A stretch of DNA of 6,118 bases from Spartobacteria bacterium. Lineage in GTDB: Bacteria > Verrucomicrobiota > Verrucomicrobiia > Chthoniobacterales > UBA10450. This document shows positions 1 to 5,423 of the stretch, piece after piece. Numbering within the stretch: the first letter of the stretch is position 1; every line of letters starts with the position of its first letter. The notes below the pieces were generated by a model, which saw only the letters and a program-made list of their open reading frames with translations, was not told where the DNA came from and did no database searches. The stretch spans positions 3,506 to 9,623 of the forward strand of contig DMCG01000135.1 in the NCBI GenBank assembly GCA_003445855.1, in the 5' to 3' direction. Position numbers and translations under genes: made by a program.

Positions 1-69
1 CGCGAGACCAAGATCGAGAAGAAGGAAAAGAAACAAGCCGCGAAAAAGGCGGAGAAGAAAGCGGCGTAA
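1..69 (+). CDS. rplX: Large ribosomal subunit protein L24, C-terminal end only (probable)
   Basis: This is an open frame from the window edge to TAA at 67-69, giving the last 22 residues of a protein. They are almost all Lys, Glu and Ala (it begins RETKIEKKEKK and ends KKAEKKAA). No L24 core (KOW domain) is inside the window, so the name rests on position: rplX directly precedes rplE in nearly all bacterial spc operons. The stop codon abuts the rplE ATG with no spacer, which suggests translational coupling. The basic low-complexity end looks like a tail beyond the usual L24 core, similar in style to the L15 tail further down this operon. L24 is a 23S rRNA-binding protein that starts 50S assembly. 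The reading frame is certain; the identity is inferred. Confidence 0.75.
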   Translation, partial: RETKIEKKEKKQAAKKAEKKAA

Positions 70-645
70 ATGGAAAACGAATTTTACCGTGATTACAAAG
101 ACCGCGTGATGCCGGCGTTGCAAAAACAGCACCGCTACAAAAACGTTCACCAGGTGCCGAAGGTCGAGAAGGTGGTGATTAACACGTCGGTCGGCTCGCA
201 GTCGGACGTGAAACAGGCGCTGGAGGAGGCGAAGGCGGAACTCGCTTTGATCACCGGCCAGCGCGCGGTCGAAACGCGCGCCAAGAAAAGCATTTCGAAT
301 TTTAAATTGCGCAAGGACCAGGCGATTGGCGCGAAGGTGACGCTGCGCGGCGAGCGGATGTATGAATTTCTCGAGCGGTTTATTAAAGCGGCCCTGCCGC
401 GCATCCGCGATTTTCGCGGAGTGTCGCCGCGCTGTTTTGACAAGCATGGCAACTACACGCTCGGAGTTTCCGATCAGTCGATTTTTCCCGAGGTCGAGCT
501 CGATAAAATCAAGCGCAACATCGGATTTGATGTTACTTTCGTCACAACCGCGCGGACGGACGAGGAAGCCAAATCGCTCCTGAGCGAAATGGGAATGCCG
601 TTCAGCGACCGGGCCAGGAAACCCGCCGCGCAGCCGGCCGCCTAA
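70..645 (+). CDS. rplE: Large ribosomal subunit protein L5
   Basis: L5 binds 5S rRNA together with L18 and forms part of the central protuberance of the 50S subunit, contacting S13 across the subunit bridge. The 191-residue product carries the family hallmarks: a KVVINTSVG strand near 34-42, ITGQRAVETRAKKSISNFKLR at about 61-81, the TLRGERMYEFLERF segment at 91-104, ALPRIRDFRG at 108-117, and the C-terminal DVTFVTTARTDEEAKSLLSEMGMPF at 154-178. The E. coli protein is 179 residues; the excess here is mostly a short Ala/Pro end (KPAAQPAA). The ATG lies directly after the upstream TAA. The nearest GGAG is at 51-54, about 15 nt away and probably too far, so initiation is likely coupled to the preceding gene. 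Identity is secure. Confidence 0.98.
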   Translation: MENEFYRDYKDRVMPALQKQHRYKNVHQVPKVEKVVINTSVGSQSDVKQALEEAKAELALITGQRAVETRAKKSISNFKLRKDQAIGAKVTLRGERMYEFLERFIKAALPRIRDFRGVSPRCFDKHGNYTLGVSDQSIFPEVELDKIKRNIGFDVTFVTTARTDEEAKSLLSEMGMPFSDRARKPAAQPAA

Positions 646-651
646 ACTTTG

Positions 652-742
652 GACAGAATAAACAGAATGTACGGAATGATTTTACTTGGAGAAGCGGCGA
701 TGCCCGCTTCGCCATCCTTTTGTTAATTTTGTTCATTCTGTC
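652..742 (+). repeat. Inverted array of 9-nt units between rplE and rpsH
   Basis: This element fills almost all of the 106-nt gap at 646-751. The left arm holds three tandem 9-mers at 653-661, 662-670 and 671-679: ACAGAATAA, ACAGAATGT and ACGGAATGA. The right arm holds three more in reverse orientation at 733-741, 724-732 and 715-723, reading on the minus strand ACAGAATGA, ACAAAATTA and ACAAAAGGA. The outer 21 nt of the arms (652-672 against 722-742) are complementary at 17 of 21 positions. A second, perfect hairpin sits in the middle at 691-710. By my count GC is about 42% over 651-742, clearly below the flanking genes. The layout resembles a small dispersed palindromic repeat (REP- or MITE-like) or a transcribed stem structure. 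Whether it recurs in the genome cannot be seen here. No protein is encoded in it and no S14 remnant is recognisable. Confidence 0.72.
691..710 (+). other. Central hairpin of the rplE-rpsH intergenic repeat
   Basis: GAAGCGG at 691-697 pairs perfectly with CCGCTTC at 704-710 around a 6-nt loop. A competing 5-bp pairing, GGCGA at 696-700 with TCGCC at 709-713, overlaps it, so two alternative folds exist. No T-run follows directly (the next bases are GCCATCC, then TTTTG), so it is not a standard intrinsic terminator. In mRNA it would cap a long imperfect stem formed by the outer arms, placing the rpsH start at 752 about 10 nt past the base of that stem. A role in mRNA stability, processing or rpsH translation is possible but is inference only. 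Confidence 0.6.
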
Positions 743-751
743 GGGATTACC

Positions 752-1150
752 ATGAGCACTGTTACTGATCCCATTGCCGATCTTCTCGCGCGCATCCGCA
801 ACGCGGCGCACGCGCAAAAGATCGACATGTTCATTCCGTACTCGAAGATCAAGGCCGAAATTGTCCGCATTTTGAAGGACGAAGGTTACATCTCGGAATA
901 CTCGATCGACACGAGCGCGGCGCATCCGCGCATCAAGGTGACAAACAAAATCGTGAACCGGTCGAGCCCGATCACCGGCTTGCGGCGCGTGAGCCGCCCG
1001 GGTTTGCGCCGTTACGTCGGCGCGGACGAAATCCCGCGCGTTCTCGGCGGGATGGGCGTGGCGATTCTTTCCACGCCGCGCGGTGTGCTGTCGGGACGCG
1101 AAGCCAAGAAACAAAAAGTGGGCGGCGAGCTGCTCGCCTACGTTTGGTAA
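752..1150 (+). CDS. rpsH: Small ribosomal subunit protein S8
   Basis: S8 binds the central domain of 16S rRNA and is an early 30S assembly protein; in E. coli it also represses the spc operon. The product is 132 residues (E. coli about 130). It opens with the family-typical TDPIADLLARIRNA at 5-18, has the SKIKAEIVRILKDEGYI helix at 31-47, RRVSRPGLRRY at 78-88, and the C-terminal signature ILSTPRGVLSGREAKK at 105-120 ending GGELLAYVW. I chose the ATG at 752 because S8 proteins begin just before the DPIAD motif. A longer in-frame TTG start at 686 would translate the repeat hairpin and adds no family homology. A weak GGGA lies at 743-746. The usual upstream neighbour rpsN is absent. Confidence 0.98.
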   Translation: MSTVTDPIADLLARIRNAAHAQKIDMFIPYSKIKAEIVRILKDEGYISEYSIDTSAAHPRIKVTNKIVNRSSPITGLRRVSRPGLRRYVGADEIPRVLGGMGVAILSTPRGVLSGREAKKQKVGGELLAYVW

Positions 1151-1159
1151 ATTTTTTTT

Positions 1160-1699
1160 ATGTCACGAATCGGAAATAAAGCAGTCGAGATTCCCGACAA
1201 GGTCAAAGTCAACATCGACAATGACGGCGCCGTTTCCGTGGAAGGGCCGAAGGGAAAGCTGAGCTGGAGGCTGCCGCGCGACATCAAAGGAAGCGTGAAG
1301 GACAATCGCGTTTCGCTGATGCGCGAAGCTGAGACGCGCAGTGTGAAAGCATTGCACGGGCTTTCCCGCAGCCTTGTTCATAATATGGTGCAAGGCGTCA
1401 GTGAAGGTTTCAGCAAGCAGCTCGAGATTGAAGGAGTTGGCTTTAAAGCTGTCGTGCAAGGATCGACCCTCAATCTGAGTTTGGGTTTCTCGCATCCGAT
1501 TTTGTTTCCCATTCCCAAGGAAATCAAAATCACGGTTGCCGACAGCACGAAACTCAACATTCAGGGGATCGACAAAAAATTAGTCGGCCAGGTGGCCGCG
1601 GACATCCGGCGTTTTTATCCGCCGGAGCCGTACAAGGGCAAAGGCGTGCGCTACGCCGGCGAACAAATTCGTCGCAAGGAAGGCAAGACCGTCCAGTAA
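1160..1699 (+). CDS. rplF: Large ribosomal subunit protein L6
   Basis: L6 binds domain VI of 23S rRNA near the sarcin-ricin loop and the factor-binding site. The 179-residue product (E. coli 177) shows the expected tandem fold: [12 protein letters not shown] at the N terminus, VEGPKGKL at 27-34, [14 protein letters not shown] at 88-101, LSLGFSHPI at 106-114, the [15 protein letters not shown] segment at 136-150, and the C-terminal signature [15 protein letters not shown] at 154-168. It follows rpsH by only 9 nt. Those 9 nt are an A followed by eight T, so there is no Shine-Dalgarno sequence; the U-rich leader suggests coupling from rpsH or S1-type recruitment (inference). Confidence 0.98.
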   Translation: MSRIGNKAVEIPDKVKVNIDNDGAVSVEGPKGKLSWRLPRDIKGSVKDNRVSLMREAETRSVKALHGLSRSLVHNMVQGVSEGFSKQLEIEGVGFKAVVQGSTLNLSLGFSHPILFPIPKEIKITVADSTKLNIQGIDKKLVGQVAADIRRFYPPEPYKGKGVRYAGEQIRRKEGKTVQ

Positions 1700-1701
1700 G
1701 T

Positions 1702-2067
1702 ATGGCGACCACAACTCGTACGGTCGCGCGTCAGCGCGTTCATAAACGGATAAGGAAAAAAGTTGTGGGCACCGCCGAGCGCCCTCGGCTGGCCGTTTAT
1801 TTTTCCGGCACGCATGTTTATGCCCAGGTCGTGGACGATAGCGCCGGGCGGACGCTGGCCGCCGCATCAACAATGGAACGTTCGTTGCTCGGCCAAAATA
1901 AAGCCGCGGCCAATCGCGTGACGGCGGCAAAGATCGGCAAAGCGATTGCGGAACGCTCCCTTGCGAAAAAGATCGACAATGTTGTTTTCGATCGCGGCGG
2001 GTTTTTTTATCACGGGAAAGTCAAAGTTCTCGCGGACGCGGCGCGAGAAGCCGGCTTAAAATTTTAA
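1702..2067 (+). CDS. rplR: Large ribosomal subunit protein L18
   Basis: L18 binds 5S rRNA and, with L5, docks it into the 50S central protuberance. The product is 121 residues, the usual bacterial length. The basic N-terminal part ([21 protein letters not shown], about 13-33) is followed by the fold core [11 protein letters not shown] at 36-46, and by [28 protein letters not shown] at 94-121, which is the diagnostic C terminus of the family. The ATG lies 2 nt after the rplF stop. A purine run AAGGAAGG at 1677-1684 is too far upstream (17 nt) to serve well, so coupling to rplF is likely. Confidence 0.97.
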   Translation: MATTTRTVARQRVHKRIRKKVVGTAERPRLAVYFSGTHVYAQVVDDSAGRTLAAASTMERSLLGQNKAAANRVTAAKIGKAIAERSLAKKIDNVVFDRGGFFYHGKVKVLADAAREAGLKF

Positions 2068-2070
2068 TTT

Positions 2071-2622
2071 ATGGCACAAACAAATCCAGGCCGGCGACCC
2101 GACTGGCGCAAGCCGGACAAAACTCCCGCGGCTAAAGGTGATACGACCGAGAAAGTGGTTTTCATCAACCGCTGCGCGAAGGTGGTGAAGGGCGGAAGGC
2201 GTTTTAGTTTCAGCGCACTGATCGTGGCCGGAGACCACGATGGCATGGTGGGCTACGGCTTTGGCAAGGCGAAAGAAGTCTCGGAAGCCATTCGCAAAGC
2301 GTCCGAGGCTGCGCGCAAGTCGATGAAAAAGGTTTCATTACACGAAAACACCATCCCGCATGAGACCATCGGCGAGTACGGCGGCGGGCGCGTGTTGTTG
2401 CGGCCCGCTTCACCAGGCACCGGTGTCATTGCCGGCGGCGGAGTGCGCGCGGTCGTAGAAGCAGCCGGCATCCGCGATGTGCTCGCAAAATCACTCGGCT
2501 CAAGCAACCATGCGAATGTGGTGAAGGCAACTATTGAAGCACTGCGCGCGCTGCGGCGACGGGACGAAATTCTGAAAGTGCGTGGTATTCGGTCCGGCGA
2601 CGGAAAGGCGGAGCAATCATGA
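2071..2622 (+). CDS. rpsE: Small ribosomal subunit protein S5
   Basis: S5 contacts 16S rRNA near the decoding region, helps set translational accuracy, and lines the mRNA entry tunnel with S3 and S4. The product is 183 residues, longer than the 167 of E. coli, mainly through a basic, Pro-rich N-terminal stretch of about 20 residues. The N-terminal S5 domain is clear: [21 protein letters not shown] at 27-47, [20 protein letters not shown] at 51-70 and the following AIRKA helix. The C-terminal domain has [21 protein letters not shown] at 110-130 and [16 protein letters not shown] at 143-158. The ATG follows the rplR stop by 3 nt in an AT-rich stretch without Shine-Dalgarno. Its TGA overlaps the rplO start, with no rpmD between them. 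Confidence 0.98.
   Translation: MAQTNPGRRPDWRKPDKTPAAKGDTTEKVVFINRCAKVVKGGRRFSFSALIVAGDHDGMVGYGFGKAKEVSEAIRKASEAARKSMKKVSLHENTIPHETIGEYGGGRVLLRPASPGTGVIAGGGVRAVVEAAGIRDVLAKSLGSSNHANVVKATIEALRALRRRDEILKVRGIRSGDGKAEQS
2610..2613 (+). promoter_or_regulatory. Shine-Dalgarno sequence for rplO
   Basis: GGAG lies inside the last codons of rpsE, 5 nt before the first ATG at 2619 and 8 nt before the second ATG at 2622. It is the only strong ribosome binding site at suitable spacing before any gene start in this window, and it fits the ATGA overlap between rpsE and rplO. The spacing allows either of the two adjacent ATG codons. Confidence 0.6.
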
Positions 2623-3227
2623 TGCGTCTTCATAATCTGCGGCCGCGTCCTGGTTCGCGGCATCGCGTTAAGCGCCTCGGTTGCGGCGAAAGCTCCGGGC
2701 ACGGCAAGACGAGCGGCAAAGGTCATAAAGGACAAAAAGCGCGCTCTGGTGGCAGCATTCGGCTCGGGTTCGAAGGCGGGCAGATGCCGCTTATCCGGCG
2801 ATTGCCAAAGCGTGGATTTAACAACGCGGCCTTCCACAAACATTACGCGATCGTGAATCTCGGCGACCTCAGTGATTTCAAGGCCGGGACAAATGTAAAT
2901 GAGCAATCGCTGCGCGAGGCAAAACTGGTGCGCGGCCATTTCGTGGGAATCAAAATTCTTGGCGACGGCGAGTTGAAGCACGGGCTGAATGTTGAAGCTG
3001 ATAAAGTCAGTGCAGCAGCCCGCGAAAAAATCGAGAAGGCCGGTGGGACAATCACGCTGCGCGATGGGCCGGTGAAAAAAGGAACGGTCCCGCATGAAGA
3101 TGTCGATCTAACGGCAAAGGAAGCGCCGGCAGAAACGGCGTCGAAGACGACCGCGAAGAAAAGGTCGACAACGCAAAAGCCGGCAAAGGCGAAATCGCCG
3201 AAAAAGAAAACGTCGCGGAAGAGCTAG
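2619..3227 (+). CDS. rplO: Large ribosomal subunit protein L15 with long basic C-terminal tail
   Basis: L15 is a 23S rRNA-binding protein needed late in 50S assembly. The core is typical: [12 protein letters not shown] at the start, the Gly-rich rRNA-binding segment [22 protein letters not shown] at about 24-45, [18 protein letters not shown] at 50-67, and [10 protein letters not shown] at 136-145. The family normally ends near here (about 144 residues in E. coli). This protein runs on for about 55 more residues, mostly Lys, Ala, Thr and Ser from about 167 to 202, so it totals 202 residues. Position 22 is Cys where the usual motif is RLGRG. Translation starts at ATG 2619 or the adjacent ATG 2622; the second gives the more family-like MRLHN start. 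The gene overlaps rpsE by ATGA. Confidence 0.97.
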   Translation: MMRLHNLRPRPGSRHRVKRLGCGESSGHGKTSGKGHKGQKARSGGSIRLGFEGGQMPLIRRLPKRGFNNAAFHKHYAIVNLGDLSDFKAGTNVNEQSLREAKLVRGHFVGIKILGDGELKHGLNVEADKVSAAAREKIEKAGGTITLRDGPVKKGTVPHEDVDLTAKEAPAETASKTTAKKRSTTQKPAKAKSPKKKTSRKS

Positions 3228-3258
3228 CGCTCGGCGCGAGATGCTTCACAATTAGCGG

Positions 3259-4767
3259 ATGGTTTCGGCGTTCCTAAACTCGGTCAAGATCCCGGAGTTG
3301 CGCCGGCGCATTTTGTTCACGCTGGCGGTGATCGTGATCGTGCGTTTGGGCGCGGCCATTACCACGCCCGGCGTCAACCAGGCCGTGCTGCAGGAGTGGT
3401 TTCGCAGTGCGCTGACCGAAAAATCCGGAGGCGGTGTCGCGGCGCTCTTTAATTTATTCAGTGGCGGCGCGCTGGAGAATTGCGCGATTTTTTCACTCGG
3501 CATCATGCCGTACATCAGTGCGTCGATCATGATGCAGTTGCTGACTGCCGTGATCCCGCAGCTGAGCAGGCTGGCGCGCGAAGACGGCGGCCGCCAAAAA
3601 ATCATGCAGTTGACGCGTTATGCAACGGTGGGGCTCTGCATTTTCCAAGGTTATCTGCTCGCGGTTTCATTTCAGCATCCCGAATCGTATCACACGATGC
3701 TGCCCGGGATCTCGGACACGATCAGAAATCTCGGGGTCCCACTTGTCGAAGATCCCGGTTGGACATTTCGAATCGTGACGGTGATTTCTCTCACGACCGG
3801 CACACTTTTTTTGATGTGGCTGGGCGATCAGATCACAGAGCGCGGTGTAGGCAACGGCATTTCGCTTATCATCACCATCGGCATTGTCGCGCGTCTGCCC
3901 GCGGCCCTGGCGCAGGCGTGGAAAACCTTTGTCCCGTCAGCGCAAACCGGAACCAGCCAGGTCAATCCGGCCATCCTTGTGCTCATGGTTGCGTTTTTGT
4001 TTATTGTCATCGCGGCGGTGATTGCGATCACCCAAGGCGTGCGCAAGATCACGGTGCAGTATGCGAAGCGTGTGGTCGGTCGCAAAATGTACGGCGGTCA
4101 AACGCAGTATATGCCTTTGAAAGTCAACTACGCGGGCGTGATGCCGATCATTTTTGCCTGGGCGCTGCTGCTCTTTCCGACGACGATCGTTAGCTTCGCG
4201 TTCAAGAACAGTCCGACCGCCAGGCAGATTTCCGAAATGCTTTCGACCGGCTGGGCCCATTACGTTGTGATGGCGGCAATGATTTTCTTTTTCAGCTATT
4301 TTTGGGTCGCGACCCAGTTTCAACCATCGCAAATTGCGGACGACTTAAAGAAGTACGGCGGTTATATCCCCGGAGTCCGGCCGGGCAAGCCGACGTCAGA
4401 TTTTCTTGATTTCACAATGACGCGGCTCACCTTCGCCGGCGCGGCTTTTCTCACGTTAATCGCGGTCTTGCCGAGTTTGCTCAACCAGAGCTTGAACGTG
4501 CCAATGATCACGGCGCAATTTTTCGGCGGCACGAGCTTGTTGATCATTGTCGGCGTGATGCTCGATACCATGCGCCAGGTGGAAACACATTTAATCCAGC
4601 GCCATTACGACGGTTTTTTGCGCAAAGGACGCATTCGCGGACGAGCATTTGATCGCGCTTCCTACAGCCGCGGTGAAGCGGCGGAGCATGGCACGCTCCT
4701 GTGGCTTTATGTCGGCATCGCAGCGCTCGTCATCGCCGGGGTCGCCATTTTTCTTTACGGTCGTTAG
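3259..4767 (+). CDS. secY: Protein translocase subunit SecY with extra C-terminal membrane helix
   Basis: SecY is the central channel of the Sec translocon in the inner membrane; with SecE and SecG it passes unfolded proteins driven by SecA or ribosomes. Hallmarks: the N-terminal IPELRRRILFTL at 11-22 leading into TM1 (about 18-36); the plug/TM2 region LFNLFSGGALENCAIFSLGIMPYISASIMMQLL at 63-95; GVGNGISL at 196-203; the TM6-7 loop with RVVGRKMYGGQTQYMPLKVNYAGVMP at 271-296; and the TM8-9 loop FQPSQIADDLKKYGGYIPGVRPGKPT at 354-379, holding Arg374, equivalent to the SecA-critical Arg357 of E. coli. It is 502 residues against 443 in E. coli. After the normal end near 460 there is a basic linker and an additional hydrophobic segment at about 479-500, ending LYGR. 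The gene starts 31 nt after rplO without a clear Shine-Dalgarno sequence. Confidence 0.98.
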   Translation: MVSAFLNSVKIPELRRRILFTLAVIVIVRLGAAITTPGVNQAVLQEWFRSALTEKSGGGVAALFNLFSGGALENCAIFSLGIMPYISASIMMQLLTAVIPQLSRLAREDGGRQKIMQLTRYATVGLCIFQGYLLAVSFQHPESYHTMLPGISDTIRNLGVPLVEDPGWTFRIVTVISLTTGTLFLMWLGDQITERGVGNGISLIITIGIVARLPAALAQAWKTFVPSAQTGTSQVNPAILVLMVAFLFIVIAAVIAITQGVRKITVQYAKRVVGRKMYGGQTQYMPLKVNYAGVMPIIFAWALLLFPTTIVSFAFKNSPTARQISEMLSTGWAHYVVMAAMIFFFSYFWVATQFQPSQIADDLKKYGGYIPGVRPGKPTSDFLDFTMTRLTFAGAAFLTLIAVLPSLLNQSLNVPMITAQFFGGTSLLIIVGVMLDTMRQVETHLIQRHYDGFLRKGRIRGRAFDRASYSRGEAAEHGTLLWLYVGIAALVIAGVAIFLYGR

Positions 4768-5412
4768 GTGAAAAGGCGACTCGTTCTTCTAGGCGCGCCC
4801 GGTTCCGGGAAAGGGACCCAAGCCGAAATGATTACGCGTCAATTCGGCATCCCGGTCACGTCGCCGGGCGCAATTTTGCGTCGTGAAAAAGATCTCGGGA
4901 CGCCGCTTGGATTGGAGACCGCTGAAACCACCCAGCACGGCGGCCTCGTCTCGGACAAAATCATCGTCGAACTGATCGAGGACTGGCTGCGTTTACATGG
5001 CGGACATGGATTTGTGTTCGATGGGTTTCCTCGAACGCTGCCACAGGCGGAAAGTTTATTGTCGATCTTGACCCGACTGCGGACGGCTCTCGACCTCGCG
5101 ATCTGGCTTGAAGTTTCCCACGAAACTGTGCGCGAGCGAATTTCCGGCCGCTTACAGTGTCGCAGTTGCGGATTCACGACCAGCGTAACGAGCGCGAAGT
5201 TTGCGGAACGGCCTGTTTGTCCTTATTGCGACGGACCACTCGTGCGGCGCAACGATGACGACCTCAGCGTTTTGCAGACGCGCCTCAATGAATTCACAAC
5301 CAAGACCCAACCGCTCGCCGAATTTTACGGGAAGATGTCGATCTTGCATCGCATCGATGGAAATCGCGATCGCGAAACTGTCTTCGGCGATATTTCGCGC
5401 CTGATCGAGTAA
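4768..5412 (+). CDS. adk: Adenylate kinase, zinc-LID type, divergent AMP-site motif
   Basis: Adenylate kinase interconverts ATP + AMP and 2 ADP in the cytosol. The 214-residue product matches the long bacterial form. Seen: P-loop GAPGSGKGT at 9-17, DGFPRT at 85-90 with the AMP/phosphate Arg89, ERISGR at 123-128, the LID with Cys131, Cys134, Cys151 and Cys154 (CxxC-x16-CxxC, a four-Cys zinc site), and R172 in TRLNEF. The motif that is normally STGDMLR reads SPGAILR at 32-38, so the Thr equivalent to E. coli Thr31 is Pro33 and the Asp is Ala35. The LID also lacks the common YH-x2-FNPPK stretch. The start is GTG, immediately after the secY TAG with no spacer and no Shine-Dalgarno sequence; the next residues, KRRLVLLGAPG, fit the family N terminus. 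It is an adenylate kinase with high probability, though substrate preference could be checked. Confidence 0.94.
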   Translation: MKRRLVLLGAPGSGKGTQAEMITRQFGIPVTSPGAILRREKDLGTPLGLETAETTQHGGLVSDKIIVELIEDWLRLHGGHGFVFDGFPRTLPQAESLLSILTRLRTALDLAIWLEVSHETVRERISGRLQCRSCGFTTSVTSAKFAERPVCPYCDGPLVRRNDDDLSVLQTRLNEFTTKTQPLAEFYGKMSILHRIDGNRDRETVFGDISRLIE

Positions 5413-5423
5413 AAAATGCCGGC

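Noticed and set aside
45..110. S8 repressor-binding site at the rplX-rplE junction, as in E. coli
   Set aside because: I could not see a convincing helix with the S8-type internal loop here; the region is mostly A/G-rich Lys codons. A covariance-model scan would be needed to claim it.
691..723. Hairpin between rplE and rpsH as an intrinsic terminator
   Set aside because: The stem is followed by GCCATCC before only a short TTTT, with no proper U-run, and termination here would cut off essential downstream genes.
686..751. Longer rpsH start at TTG 686, adding 22 residues
   Set aside because: The extension translates the repeat and hairpin, has no S8 homology, and the ATG at 752 gives the family-typical N terminus and length.
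2253..3095. A 280-codon open frame on the minus strand across rpsE and rplO
   Set aside because: It lies wholly antisense to two certain ribosomal protein genes, shows no recognisable family motif, and long antisense frames are common opposite GC-rich genes.
3228..3258. Small CTCG/CGAG hairpin (3230-3240) between rplO and secY as a terminator or attenuator
   Set aside because: The stem is only 4 bp with a 3-nt loop and no T-run; this is expected by chance in GC-rich sequence.
3480..4193. A 237-codon + strand frame inside secY
   Set aside because: It is an out-of-frame reading of secY, rich in His and Arg and without membrane or domain features, as expected of a shifted frame.
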